DNA of 64,000 nt. Source: Toxorhynchites rutilus septentrionalis. Lineage: Eukaryota > Arthropoda > Insecta > Diptera > Culicidae. This document shows, piece by piece, positions 23,680 through 34,880 of the stretch. Each line of letters begins with the position of its first letter. Within the stretch, counting starts at the first letter, position 1. Below the pieces are notes generated by a model. The model saw nothing but the letters and a program-made list of their open reading frames with translations, had not been told where the DNA came from and made no database searches. The translations under genes and the position numbers were made by a program. Location of the stretch: positions 106,163,266 through 106,227,265 of the forward strand of contig NC_073744.1 of assembly GCF_029784135.1 (NCBI RefSeq), written 5' to 3'.

Positions 23680-23738
23680 TTACGATTTGTTCGCTCGTTG
23701 AATTCACATGCAGGCTAAAAAGGGTCCTTTTCAGGATC
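23680..23738 (+). pseudogene. Histone 3' end with stem-loop type B (possible H3 C-terminus)
   Basis: GGTCCTTTTCAGGATC (23723-23738) forms the histone stem-loop with one G·U pair, and AAAGAG follows 20 bases later. The sequence before it reads FAR…IHMQA/TAA in homologous copies, which loosely resembles the H3 tail (IQLARRIRGERA). The stem-loop is well supported; the H3 assignment is a guess from about ten codons. Confidence 0.45.
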
Positions 23739-24312
23739 ACAAAATTATCTTCAATCTAAAGAGTTTATTATTTTGTTATCACTCGATATCCCCATCTTGT
23801 TCGGCTAAACCTTTCTGTTTAGCGATTGCATTTGCCACTCGCCACAGCTTTCACAGTTGGAAAATTTCTTCCCATCCAGTTTGTGACATATTTTACAGTA
23901 AATTACATTCAATGGCACGTCGCATTACCACCACTCAGTATCGGATTGGAGGTAATTTTAACCTGTAATTGAACATTTGCGATGACAGTGATACAGTGTC
24001 AACTTTCAATGTGGGGTCATAATTTGGACCCCGAACTCTATGTTTACAAAAATGTCCAACTAAATATGTCGCATTACAGGTCCGTCCAATTAGCTAAATG
24101 TCGAGATAAGTGTAAATTACTGTACTTTCAATCTAGAAGAAATTTAAGAATTGGTGAAATTCAATAAGCTCAGAACAACTGCCAAATTCACATACTCATC
24201 ATATCCTGGCAAACAAATTATGAAAAAATCAATTTGTGTTTTATTATTATTTTGGATATGTTTTAGAAAGCATTGAACTGCATTTCCTAAACTCTTTTTT
24301 GGAAGGTTTATT

Positions 24313-24328
24313 GGCCCTGAAAAGCGCC
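24313..24328 (-). promoter_or_regulatory. Histone 3' stem-loop, type C
   Basis: The minus strand reads GGCGCTTTTCAGGGCC; one stem position is mismatched in every type-C copy. AAAAAAGAG follows 15 bases downstream. Confidence 0.7.
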
Positions 24329-24563
24329 TTGTTTTATGGAATGGTTCCAATTTAGAAAACTTAGTACTCGTGGTTTTGAAAAAAACCATTGCGAACACCC
24401 TCGATGCCGCCTTGTTCTGGATTTGCCACCAAAGCAGTTTGTATAAAGAACAAACTTTTTTCTTCTGCTACCTGATGCCGTTTTGCGATTGCGTTTGCCA
24501 CTCGCCACTCGCTGCAACTGCCTGTTGTCTTGATGTCCACCGAACCGAATGTGTTCTGTTCCG

Positions 24564-24798
24564 AATGCGGGTTTTCTTATCGTCGCGAGCAGCTTTACCA
24601 GCCAACTCGATCACTTCGGCGGCCGAAACTATATAACGCCGGCTAGGTGGACTGGTGCACTGGTACTAACGCGCTCGGCCTATCTACCCTTGCTGAGCAA
24701 TTGGCGGATACACCTACGGGGAACGGCACACCTGCACGGTTCGAGTGGGACTTTGCCTTTCCCTTAACTTGTCCTCCTTTGTTACGTCCACGATGCCG
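24564..24798 (-). pseudogene. Histone H2A pseudogene P3 (type-1 promoter, type-C 3' end)
   Basis: The minus strand carries the degraded [18 protein letters not shown] start and the αC helix EVIELAGKAARDDKKTRI in another frame. The middle has a TAG for the Tyr codon and small indels. TATAAAA is the complement of 24864-24870. It is a hybrid: the 5' half resembles P1, while the 3' part and stem-loop resemble P4. Confidence 0.75.
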
Positions 24799-24962
24799 AT
24801 GCCGTACAACCACACGGGTTTACGGTTTGAAAGAAAATAAGATATTTTTTTAGGGTCCGCGTGTTTTATACTCTAGCGGTACACACTCACAGGATAGAGA
24901 CAAATCGGCAGACTCAGCCAGAGGGGCGAGTCCAACGAGACGAACGAATGAGCGTTAAAAGG

Positions 24963-24996
24963 GAGCGATGGCAAAAAAATACATTCATTACGATTT
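24963..24996 (+). other. Empty non-LTR insertion site (site 2 of composite A)
   Basis: GCGATGGCAAAAAAATACAT runs uninterrupted into TCATTACGATTTG. The equivalent site in the inverted composite is filled by element 2 at 37824-47848. Confidence 0.6.
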
Positions 24997-25030
24997 GTTC
25001 GCTCGTTGCATTCACATGCAGGCTAAAAAG

Positions 25031-25046
25031 GGTCCTTTTCAGGATC
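25031..25046 (+). promoter_or_regulatory. Histone 3' stem-loop, type B
   Basis: GGTCCTTTTCAGGATC with AAAGAG 20 bases later; the second type-B copy of composite A. Confidence 0.7.
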
Positions 25047-25640
25047 ACAAAATTATCTTCAATCTAAAGAGTTTATTGTTTTGTTGTCACTCGATATCCC
25101 CATCTTGTTCGGCTAAACCTTCCTGTTTAGCGATTTGTTGCCACTCGCCACAGCTTTCACAGTTGGAAAATTTCTTCCCATCCAGCTTTGTGACATGTTG
25201 TACAGTAAATTACATTCAATGCGACGTGCCGAAGCGCCACTCAGTGTCGCATTGGAGGCGATTTTAACTTATAATTGAACATTTGCGATAACAGTGGTAC
25301 AGTGTCGACTTTCAATGTGGGGTCATAATTTGGATCTCTATGTTTATAAAAATGTCCAACTATATAAGTCGCATTACATGTCCGTCCAATTATCTAAATG
25401 TCGAACTAATTGTAAATTACTGTACTTTCAATCTGGAAACAATTTAAGAATGTGTGAAAATTGTATAATCAGGAAAGTCCCCAACTATCAATAAGCTCAG
25501 AACAACTGCCAAATTCACATACTCATCAGATCCTGGCAAACAAATTATGAAAAAATCAATTTGTGTTTTATTATTATTTTGGATAATGTTTTAGAAAGCA
25601 TTGAACTGTATTTCCTAAACTCTTTTTTGGAAGGTTTAAT

Positions 25641-25656
25641 GGCCCTGAAAAGCGCC
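25641..25656 (-). promoter_or_regulatory. Histone 3' stem-loop, type C
   Basis: The minus strand reads GGCGCTTTTCAGGGCC with AAAAAAGAG downstream; 3' end of H2A copy P4. Confidence 0.7.
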
Positions 25657-25891
25657 TTGTTTTATGGAATGGTTCCAATTTAGAAAACTTAGTACTCGTG
25701 GTTTTGAAAAAAACCATTTCGAACGCCCTCGATGCCGCCTTGTTCTGGATTTGCCACCAATAGAGTTTGTATAAAGAACAAACTTTTTTCTTCTGCTACC
25801 TGATGCCGTTTTGCGATTGCGTTTGCCACTCGCCACTCGCTGCAACTGCCTGTTGTCTTGATGTCCACCGAACCGAATGTGTTCTGTTCCG

Positions 25892-26099
25892 AATGCGGGT
25901 TTTCTTATCGTCGCGAGCAGCTTTGCCAGCTAACTCGATCACTTCGGCGGCCGAAACTATATAACGCCGGCTAGGTGGACTGGTGCACTGGTACTAACGC
26001 GCTCGGCCTAGCTACCCTTGCGGGGAACTCCAGATCAACACGGTTCGAGCGGGATTTTGCCTTTCCCTCCACTTTTCCTCCTTTACCATGTCCAGACAT
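25892..26099 (-). pseudogene. Histone H2A pseudogene P4 (type-2 promoter)
   Basis: The minus strand starts with an intact ATG at 26099: [20 protein letters not shown], the canonical H2A amino terminus, then VDLEFP. An internal deletion removes the RIHRLL region; a stop and frameshift precede the αC helix (ELAGKAARDDKKTRI). Its upstream region (26100-26340) differs from the type-1 promoter and has an AT-rich TTAAAAAT near 26191-26198. Nonfunctional as H2A because the histone fold is broken. Confidence 0.8.
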
Positions 26100-26622
26100 G
26101 GCTGCTTGGGTTGGTTTGTTGATGTGTTGTGATGCGAACCGATGTGGTGTACGGTTTGAATGAGAATGATCGTTACGGCAGCGGAGCGGGGATTTTTAAG
26201 CTGACTGGCTGGCTCGAGAATTACGCATGTGTGAGACTGCGACCAATGTTTCGTTCATTTTTTTCTTTTTCCTTTCCAATCGTGCTTCATTCTATTTCGC
26301 TGCTGCTCTGGTTGCCCGTTTTGATCGGTACGATTTGAGGAGCACATAATGGACCAATAAAAAATGGGCACATAGTGCATTTTGACAATGCTTGATATTT
26401 CACAATTATTCAATTATTTATCTCAAGAAAAATGAAATGTTATTCGTTATGATAGATGCGTAGATATATTTCCTATCAATTGATGCAAAAACCTTTGCGA
26501 TCTATTGAGAAATGCTCGAGTTATAAGCGTTCCAAATCTTGCATTTTTTCCTACTTGTTCAGTGCCTAGATTTCCATTTCACCCCCTATATCTTCCGGTT
26601 AGACGTAGTCCTACGTCAAAAA

Positions 26623-26700
26623 CTACAACCTGACGTTGTACAGAACCTTATGGACGGGGTAAAGAGGAAGGTGTGAGCATACGGGCTTGGGCTCGAAGTA
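26623..26700 (+). pseudogene. C-terminus of ITmD37E transposase, copy 1
   Basis: Codons LQPDVVQNLMDGVKRKV follow the composite's right end. Copy 2 continues RAYGLGLEV, whereas here the Arg codon is TGA. This shows the composite landed inside the transposase reading frame. Confidence 0.75.
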
Positions 26701-26836
26701 TGAATAAAAAGAAAATGCCAAAAGATGTTTAATAGTTTTTATTTTACTGTCTAAAATTTTCAAAAGGATCGGTCTACTGGGCGAATTTCTACAGCGTTTT
26801 TTCCGTGATGCAATTTGATGTGACACACCCTTTATT

Positions 26837-27115
26837 CTCTTTGCTCACGTAGCGTCTCGAGGCTTATTAGTCCACACCGATGTTCGTATGGAGGTAATTT
26901 AACCGGATTACTCCATGGTAGCATATCGAACGAAGCTCCGTTGAACTCTTTCGGTCCGAGCGATATGAACTTCGTAATAAGGGGCCCAGACTTGAACACC
27001 ATATCCTAGGACACTGCGAACGAGACAGCAATATAGTGCCTTCAATGCGTATATATCACGGAATTCAGATGCGTTTCGACGTATGAAACCGAGAATTGCG
27101 AAAGCCTGTAACCGT
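26837..27115 (-). pseudogene. Jockey/CR1-like reverse transcriptase C-terminus
   Basis: The minus strand reads AILGFIRRNASEFRDIYALK, then ALYCCLVRSVLGYGVQVWAP, VQRSFVRYA, a frameshift near 26925, and LPWSNPVKLPPYEHRCGL…LETLRE. This is the typical region after the catalytic domain of Jockey-type reverse transcriptases. It continues at 14143-13998 on the other side of ITmD37E copy 1. Confidence 0.7.
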
Positions 27116-27292
27116 TGGTTTCAAGTACTAATTTGGGCTCTACCCAAATTCCAACATATATTTCATAACGGATATGTTTTAATTAAAATCGCCATAAATA
27201 CCCACCGCCTGTTGCTTGTGAACAGTTGGCCTAATAGTGAACGGTGTGAGCCCTGAGTAAAAATGCCCACCGCGAAATACGCTTCGTTGGAC

Positions 27293-27653
27293 CAAGGCGC
27301 TTATATCAATGTATAACAGGTGAAGCAACATCATCACTTCAATAAGAAAGGGATTACGGTTTGTGGAGCGGGGGTTGTTTGTTTTGTTATTGCTAGAATA
27401 CGCCATTTTTGTATTTTCACATGCGTGAGTAGTGGATATGAGAATGAAATTCTACAAAATCATTCTTTCTTTTTCACATAAATTCGCGAAACCCGAACAT
27501 AGTAGGCATCGTTCGAATAAGCGTCGTAGCAGTTTGTATAGAGCCGCCGGCAGCTTTCTGATGCTGTTTGTAAACAATACCGATAGCATTTCCAATATGG
27601 CTGAAAGTGCATTTCATATGATTGTTTCACCTGGTACATATAGAGGCGCCTTG
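27293..27653 (+). mobile_element. MITE with ~35-bp terminal inverted repeats
   Basis: Ends are CAAGGCGCTTATAT…CAGGTGAAGCAA and the complement of CAAGGCGCCTCTATATG…CAGGTGAAACAA. It is 361 bp, has no coding capacity, and is homologous in reverse to 2633-2946. Confidence 0.7.
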
Positions 27654-28038
27654 CATTGGACCATCTGTCATTCAACAGAGCTGCCAACTAGGCAAAACAT
27701 TAATGAACTCAAACAAAAAGAAAAAAAAAAGAAAAGCTCGGTAAAGAATAGTGCCGGCTAACGACTTTCCACCATCAAGGAAATAGGAAGTGCGCGCCGG
27801 AAAAAGTAAATTTTAATAGTGCCAGAGTGCATCGAAATCGAATAGAGAAGATAGAGAAAGATTGTTATAAAAATAAAATAAATTATAAGAGAAAAGATAG
27901 GAGAGATAAAAAGAAGAGGGGAACCGGAAGAGAGAAAAAAGGCGGGCCTTTTTTTTATATTTCGTTTTTCTTCTTCGACAAGTGGGGTATCCGCCATTTG
28001 GAAAAAGTACGTTCTACTGAACTATCCGCCATTGTTAA
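27654..28038. other. Unassigned sequence
   Basis: Purine-rich sequence (27720-27960) without a recognisable gene or element end. Confidence 0.4.
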
Positions 28039-28226
28039 GTGCGATTCACATACAACATCCACGTCACGTTCACGTCCCGTCACGTTCCGTTACGTCAGTT
28101 ATTATACCATGCAATTCATATGAAAACATTCACATTCACCGGCAACGTAACAACCCGTCAGCATACGTTCAATGAAAACGACCGGCAGGATTTGTAGAAA
28201 AGAATGATTGACGGAGACGGCGACGA
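28039..28226 (+). mobile_element. Truncated left end of a GTGCGATTCAC-TIR element
   Basis: About 187 bases match the left end of the element at 33116-33947, starting with GTGCGATTCACATACAACAT. The right half is absent. Confidence 0.65.
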
Positions 28227-29091
28227 TTCAGGATACCGGACCAGAAGAATCCGATCAACTCTTGGTGGCTACAGCGGGGCTCCCGTTAATACCGCGGAGA
28301 AAGAACACAGAAAGAAGAGAAAGAATACACGAAAAGTACTGCAAGTATAAAAGCATAACATTTTATGACGTCACAATTAGGACAGAGGAAAAAGTGATAG
28401 GGAAAATAGGATAGGGTCAGAAGAAATCAAAGAGTAGATTTAAAAGGAAGGAATAAAAAAGAAAATTACATTTATCTCCCCTATTGGAAATTCCCGTTTT
28501 TTCGGACTCGAAAGGAGTCGCCCTCGTCCTCGATTGGTCGGCGGAATTGGCTAGCATTGCTCAACCTTTGAGAGATAGTTGATTGTGGGTGTAGTTGGTG
28601 GCTTCAAAGGAATGCGTAGGTCTTGTGGAGAATGAAAACCGACACTGCTCCTTTTTGCTGATGGAACAGCTGTTTGCAAGTGACCGGAAGCAGGTTAAAC
28701 GACCCTGAGGAAAGGAAATCCCTAATTAGAGAGTTTCAAGCCTTTGCAGTGGTTGCAGCGATGTGTTCGTTGAACGTTAGATTGCAATCCATTGTTACCT
28801 CTTAATCTTTGATCGATGTTACACGGTCCATTCTGCTGCTGTTCAATTCGTAATTAACACTTTGGCGTCCGGCGACACCACAGTGGTTACGTACGAAAAC
28901 TAGCGTCTGAATGCCGGCGACACCACAGTGGTTACGTGCGCATAGTATCTCAGTGGCCGGTGACAGCACATTAGTATCGTTTGCATTCTGTTGGAGGTTT
29001 GTTTAGGTAACAATAACCTACACACGCCCAACAAGTTTTATATTTTTATAAATAGGGAAGGTGAGGAAATACGAACATTTTGAGAATAACT
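28227..29091 (-). other. Non-coding region 3' of the Mag-like retrotransposon
   Basis: Probably the element's 3' UTR and remnants of an LTR, but I could not pair it with a 5' LTR. Two direct copies of GGCGACACCACAGTGG occur near 28871 and 28915, with a diverged third after GGCCGG near 28955. No gene is seen. Confidence 0.35.
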
Positions 29092-31760
29092 TCAATTATA
29101 TCTAGGAACAGGAACAGAGTGTTGAGAATCCTCCGGCTTAACCAACACATGAGACATTGGCGTATGTTTAGATTGTAGTGGAAATGATTCATTCGAAGGA
29201 GAACCAGAGACGACTGGAATTTGTTCAGGAATAATTGGCTGTACCGGCTCTTCTGGTTCCTCTGGCATAGGAGTAGCAGGTATAAATGGTTCACTCGGTA
29301 GATTCGAACCGACTTCTCGTAGTTGGTCTATGTGGCGCTTCCAAGTCCTTCCATCATCCAGCTTTACGTAGTAGTGGAGTTTACCCAACTTTTCCGAAAT
29401 CACGCCATACTTCCATTTCGTCTTTTCGAAGTAATCTCTCGCAGCAACTCTCACCCCCTCTTGAAGATCACGCACTTTTCCATCCACAGGTTTCTTCATA
29501 ATATCGTAATCAGGAATCGTTAGATCCAACCGTGACCGAATTTGGCGGTTGAACAGCATCATGGATGGCGATTTTCCGGTAGCAGGGTGAATTGTTTTTC
29601 TATAAGCTAGCAGGATGTTGCAGAGTTCAGCATGCATCGTGGCTTTGTCACACTGCAGGCTCTTCAATTTTGCTTTCAGGGTCTGGACAAATCTTTCAGC
29701 CTGTCCGTTTGTCGCAGGGTGGTATGGTGTGCCCATCTTATGGTAGACTCCATTCCTTTTCAAAAATTTCTGGAATTCTTCAGATGTGAACTGAACACCG
29801 TGGTCGGTCACAAATACCGACGGTATTCCATAGGTAGAAAAATATTTACGGCAAACCTGAATCGTTGCAGCTGTTGTTATGTTGTTCAGGATTCGAACTT
29901 CAGGCCACTTGGTATATGCATCTATCTAAACGATGAAATAAACATTCTTGAACGGACCAGCAAAATCTACATGTATTCGCTCAAACGGCTTCGTTGGTAC
30001 ATCCCAGCAATGTGTTGGAACTTTAGCTGGTTCAGCTCGGCTGGTCTGACATAAACTGCAGTTACGCACTAGATCCTGAATATTTCTATCGATGCCTTCC
30101 CACCACACGTATCCTCGGGCTAGGCTCTTCAATCTGGTTATACCAAAATGAGTAGAGTGTAATTCGATTAACACCTTATTCCGCAAACTTGGAGGAATGT
30201 AGACTCTTATTCCTCGCATAATACAACCTTTTTGGATTGTAAACTCAGCTTGATCGATTCCAAAACGATCTTTAGGCCCAACGGACTTGCCATTTCTTAG
30301 CCCTTGCATTAACACTTTAACGTCAGGATCTGTAGCAGTAGCTTTCGCAAGTTCTTCATCAGTTAATGGTAATGTTTCGATAATGTTCACCTCCAGATAA
30401 TCATTTTCTTCGATAACTGTATCAAGCGTACTCTCCTTCAATGGCAATCTCGAAAAAGCATCCGCATTAGCATGTTGGTTCGTAGGGCGGAACTGGATAT
30501 TGTAGTTAAATGACTGTAGGAAAGTTGCATAAAGTTGCATTCTTAACGCTGACATTTTCGGTAATCCCTTCGTATCAGAGAATATTTGTTTCAGCGGTTC
30601 ATTGTCTGTAATCAACGGAAACTTCCTACCATAAAGGTACTGATTGAATTTACGTACTCCAAAGATGATCGCGTAAGCTTCTCGATCAACTTGTTTGTAT
30701 GCTTGTTGTGTAGAGTTAAGTGTCTGAGATGCGTATTGGATTGGCCTCTCTGAACCATCCGGAAATACGTGGCTTAGCACTGCGCCCACTCCATACGGTG
30801 ACGCATCAGTAGCAAGTAATAACGGCAGAGTAGTATCGTAATGTGCCAAAATCTTTTCGGATTGCATCTCACACTTTACCTCATTGAACGCATCAGCACA
30901 GTCTTTCGACCAGATGAAGGGAACCGTATTTTTCAGATGGTTATTGAGGGGATACAGCGTCGTACTTAGGTTCGGGAAGAACCTACCGTAATAATTCACC
31001 AATCCCACAAAAGAGCGTACTTGCTCCTTGTTTTCTGGCACTGGCATGTTTTGCACAGCATCAATCTTTTTGCGTACTTTGTGAATACCATTTTTGTCAA
31101 TCAGATATCCACAATACTCGATTTCATTCGCAAAGAACCGGCATTTTTCAATATGAATCCGCATATTGTATGAGCTTAGACGTTTCAATACCTCTTCTAG
31201 TCTCTGTAGATGGACGAAATTGTTCGGGCCCGTAATCCGGATATCATCCAAGAAAACGGTCACACCAGGAATACCGTTCAGCACTTGTTCCATTAACCTC
31301 TGCCAAATGGCAGGCGCAAAAGCAATACCGTACATTAATCGTGTAGGTCGATACAAACCCTTATGCGTACTTAGAGTCAGTATCTCGCGATCGCATTCCT
31401 TAACCTCTAATTGCATATATGCTTGAGTCAAATCAATTTTCGTAAATTTCTCTCCTCCAGCAACCGTAGCGAAGAGTTTTTCGATAGTAGGCAACGGATG
31501 ATCGTCGACCTCCAAACTTGGATTTACCGTAACATTGAAATCACCGCGAAGTCTCACTTTGTTATTGGCCTTCATTATTGGAACAATCGGTATAGCCCAG
31601 GTGCTATGGTTCACCTTCTCCATTTTCTACCAGGGTATCAAGCTCTTTCTCGACAGCATCTCTCATAGAAAACGGAACAGGACGTGCCTTCACGTATATT
31701 GGCCTCGCATTAGGTTTCAAACATAATTTCGCTTGAAAACCCTTTATTTTCCCAATCGAT
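29092..31760 (-). pseudogene. Pol of a Mag-like Ty3/gypsy retrotransposon (RT, RNase H, integrase)
   Basis: Reading downward: reverse transcriptase with TKIDLTQAYMQ, YGIAFAPAIWQ and the active-site box VFLDDI; RNase H (LLLATDASPYGVGAVLS, DREAYAII); integrase zinc finger (HSTHFG … CSLCQ); and the catalytic core with VDFAGPF, TDHGVQF and NGQAERF. A frameshift lies at ~31623 (upstream codons RPVPFSMRDAVEKELDTL are in another frame). An in-frame TAG at ~29923-29925 follows FKNVYFIV, just before IDAYTKWPEV. A chromodomain-like tail is not evident. The lesions make it inactive. Mag/K02A2.6 lineage is my best placement. Confidence 0.85.
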
Positions 31761-33115
31761 TTATCGTAAACATTCTACGCGAATGTTCTCAATCAATGAA
31801 TTAACTGCAGCAGGAGTAATCTTCGGTAAAGCAGAAGTAGCAGAACTTTCCACCGTGTGAACGGTAGCAAACGCAACATCGTTGAGTCCAATCTGCATCC
31901 CAGTAATCAACTGCCTTCCTAGCAGTGGGTGTTTGCGCACATTTGACACGTACAAAGGCAGCACTAACTTTTTCGCACGGTATTCAGCAGTAACATTCAA
32001 CATTCCTTCAACGTTGATACGACTATTACAATAGCTCACTAGCTCAAGATCTGACGGCAGCATTCTTTCCTTAGGGAAAAACCTCTTCTTATCTTCCGCA
32101 CTGATAATTGTGACTGGAGCACCGGTATCCACTTCAAAACGTATGGCAGCATCATTCACATTGATTTCTAAATAGAACTTCGAAGTAGACGGCTTTTTCA
32201 ACTCCAACTTGCACACTTCCTCTAGCGTCACAATATTGCTTTCCTTCTGACCCATGCCAGAAACATTTTCTTCAACAAAGTGGGTCTCCGATTTGGCACC
32301 TTTATCTTTCTTCGCCTTCATGCATATCTTCTGCAAGTGCCCTGTCATTTTGCAATAATTGCACACTGTACGAATATGGGGACATTTATTCGCAAAATGC
32401 GAAACATTTCCGCACCGGTAGCATTCCCCTTTTTTCTCGGATCCAGACTTCTCATTATTTTTCATGGACTTTTTCGTTACATTACTTTTCGCAGCATTTT
32501 CTTTTCTCGTATCCACTAGATTAACTTCTGGCTTTCCTTGTTTCGACTGGATCTCACGGCCTCCTTTGAACGAAAGCTCCATCGATACTGCAATTTCTCT
32601 CGCTCGATCTAACGTTGGGTTTCGTACCTCCAGTAAACGAGATTGTATAGCTCTGTCTCTCAATCCGAATACAAATTGATTCCGCAAAGCTGTATTGAGG
32701 TACTCTCCAAAGTTGCAGGTGATAGCCAGTTTACGCAATGCTATCAAGTACTCATCTATTGATTCTTCCGGACGCTCATCAGCTTGCTTCCGGCATTTGA
32801 AGCGAAAATTTTCTAGTATTTCCAATGGCTTTGGATTGAAATGAGTCTCCAGCAGTCCAACTATATCAGCATTTGTACGGGTCTGTGGTTTTACTGGAGC
32901 AAGTTTATCGAATACAATGTCATATGTTTCACCTCCCATGAAGTGAAGTAGCATGTAGAGTTTGGTTTCCTCGCGAACACCAAATAGCACGAAAGCACCT
33001 TCCAGCCGCTCAACCCATCGGGACCATTTCATCCGGGTCGATTGTAAATGACGATTGCATCGCAGCGGGAGCGAGAACAGCAGCACGTACATACGTAGCA
33101 GCACCAGCGCCTAAA
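31761..33115 (-). pseudogene. Gag-protease of the Mag-like gypsy element, 5' truncated
   Basis: From ~33030 down: RWVERLEGAFVLFG and the capsid-type region (PLEILENFRFKCRKQ…ESIDEYLIALRKLA), two zinc knuckles (CYRCGNVSHFANKC, CNYCKMTGHLQKIC) and an aspartic protease with FEVDTGAPVTII and HPLLGRQL. The amino-terminal DPDE codons upstream are in a different frame, so one indel lies near 33030. The 5' end is cut at 33115 by the TIR element, and no LTR or primer site remains. Confidence 0.8.
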
Positions 33116-33947
33116 GTGCGATTCACATACAACATCCACGTTACGTTCTCGTCCCGTCACGTCACGTTACGTCAATGATTCTACCATGCAATTCTCATGA
33201 AAACATTCACATACACCAGCAACGTAACGACCCGTCAGCATACGTTCAACAAAAACGACCGGCAGGATTCGTAGAAAAGAATAATTGACGGAGACGGACG
33301 GCTCGTTTGGTTTTTGTCTGGGCTTTGTGTCTCGGCTTTTGTTTTGATTATGGTTGTACAGTAATTTACATCTAATTCAACATTTAGCTAATTGAACAGA
33401 CCTGTGATGCAACACGTTTAATTGACATGTTCACCTCTAATCGGACATTTTTGTAAACATTGAGTTCGGGGTCCAAATTATGGCCCCACATTGAAAGTCG
33501 CCACCAGTCGCGAATGTCCAATTACTGGTCAAAATCGCCTCCATTGCGACATTAATTGGTGCCTCGTCATGTCGCATTATAAGTAACTTACTGTACTTTG
33601 TACTTATGATCCAAATTTAGGAGTGAAAATCATTCGCGACTAGCTGAGAGAAACAGTCTATATATTATTATTGTTGAATAACGGTCGGACTACGGGGTTC
33701 AAGCATTAAAATTCAATGATTTTCATGCAATTTTTCAAAATTTAGAACTGATTCTAGGCATGCTGATTCGGAAGAGGGCATTGCAATTGAAAATTGTAGG
33801 TGGCGACACCATGAATAACATTCAATAAATCATTCGTTTGACATTTGACGGGTTGGGCTGGTGGAAGCATTGACTGCATGTGTGAATTGGTGAAGACGTT
33901 GACGGAACGTAGACGTTCTTCTCCGTAATGTTCTATGTGAATCGCAC
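33116..33947 (+). mobile_element. 832-bp non-autonomous element with GTGCGATTCACATA terminal inverted repeats
   Basis: The left end GTGCGATTCACATACAACAT and the complement of the right end GTGCGATTCACATAGAACAT agree at 19 of 20 bases. It encodes nothing. TAAA occurs on the left and one base off on the right, a possible but unproven target duplication. A truncated second copy is at 28039. Confidence 0.75.
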
Positions 33948-34265
33948 ATAAATCAGCATTTAAATTAGCAGTAACACCAGTGTTACCCGTTAGTCAATAA
34001 TTATAAAATGAAATGTTCTAAAAGAAACTTAATTACTATTTACAAATGGTTAAAACCTAAACTAATTAAAAAATGAATTTGTCGACGAATTAAAAGGTTA
34101 AAGTGTTATACTAAAATAAAAATGACCATCACTATCGGACATCGATCGTGCTCAGAAAAAGGATGTAGACGTAACGATCACACTATGCAGCTTCACGATG
34201 ACCGATAGCGAGATGATTAGATCAGTAGCTTAGAAGACATTGTATAGTCAAGCAGTAAATAAAAA
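33948..34265. other. Unassigned AT-rich sequence
   Basis: No gene or element end recognised before the histone composite begins in the AAAAA run at 34261. Confidence 0.4.
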
Positions 34266-34442
34266 GACGGGTGGGTAATGTCGGGGACATAACCGGAGTG
34301 ACGTAGGACTATACAAAGGGGACAGCTTCTGTTAAATATATATTTTAAATATATTGTTTTATTTTCTTCTCCTACGTGAATACCTACCTATCTACCTGCA
34401 AAATGGATTAGTTTACTGTTTACTCTTTATCAACATGTTGAT

Positions 34443-34458
34443 GGTTCTGAAAAGAACC
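34443..34458 (-). promoter_or_regulatory. Histone 3' stem-loop, type A
   Basis: The minus strand reads GGTTCTTTTCAGAACC, an exact match, followed by AAGAGTAAAC. Confidence 0.85.
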
Positions 34459-34650
34459 TTTGGTGTTGTGTTTTTCTTATGACTCGATATTCCTATCTTG
34501 TTCGGTTAAACCTTCCTGTTTAGCTATTGCGTTTGCCACTCGCCACAGCTTTCACAGTTGGAAAATTTCTTCCCATCCAGCTTGTGACATGTTGTTCAGT
34601 AAATTACATTCAATGGCACGTCGCATTATCACCACTCAGTGTCGGTTCTG

Positions 34651-34880
34651 TATGCGGTTTTTCTTATCGTCGCGAGCAGTTTTACCAGCCAACTCGAACA
34701 CTTCGGCGGCTGAAACTATATAACGCCGGCTAGACTGGTGCACTGGTACTAACGCGCTCGGCCTAGCTACCCTTGCGGAGCAATTGGCGGATACACCTAC
34801 GAAGAACTGCACACCTGCACGGTTCGAGTGGGTCTTTGCCTTTCCCTTAACTTGTCCTCCTTTGTTACGTCCACGATGCC
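34651..34880 (-). pseudogene. Histone H2A pseudogene P5
   Basis: The longest uninterrupted H2A-like frame here: [20 protein letters not shown], then a divergent middle, and AAEVFELAGKTARDDKKNRI, so both the amino tail and the αC helix are in one frame. The middle is shifted relative to true H2A (the Arg-Leu-Leu loop and α2 helix are lost), so the protein would not fold as a histone. The TATA box is degraded to TTATATAC. Confidence 0.8.

Larger units (their letters stand above)
15227..26617 (-). mobile_element. Histone composite A: three H2A pseudogenes in a non-autonomous DNA element
   Basis: Ends are GACGGGTGGGTAATG at the left (GTGACGTAGGACTA just inside, with an internal deletion here) and GACGTAGTCCTACGTC at the right. 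Reading + strand order: stem-loop type A, H2A copy P1, promoter, insertion site 1 (occupied by non-LTR element 1), stem-loop type B, type C, H2A P3, promoter, empty site 2, type B, type C, H2A P4, promoter. The terminal sequences resemble those of the E elements, so this is probably a transposon in its own right that captured histone genes. It interrupts the ITmD37E transposase. Confidence 0.65.
14144..26832 (+). mobile_element. ITmD37E Tc1/mariner transposon, copy 1, with nested insertions
   Basis: Terminal inverted repeats begin AAGGGTGTGTCACATC at 14144 and end as its complement at 26832, each flanked by TA (14142-14143; 26833-26834). Further into the ends both carry GCATCACGGAAAAAACGCTG. 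The 12.7-kb length is due to the histone composite at 15227-26617, which itself contains a non-LTR element, a further histone unit and E3. Copy 2 (38318-42061) has the same TIRs and the same composite insertion point. Confidence 0.85.

Noticed and set aside
27827..28123. Lys/Arg-rich frame as a protein
   Set aside because: It is translated from purine-rich low-complexity DNA and is mirrored by an opposite-strand frame.
29046..29294. Separate small gene at the 3' end of the Mag-like element
   Set aside because: It is an out-of-frame shadow of the integrase tail.
28039..33300. The repeat at 28039-28226 and 33116-33299 as LTRs of the Mag-like element
   Set aside because: The 33116 copy is the left end of an 832-bp element with its own terminal inverted repeats, and no primer-binding site or polypurine tract adjoins either copy.
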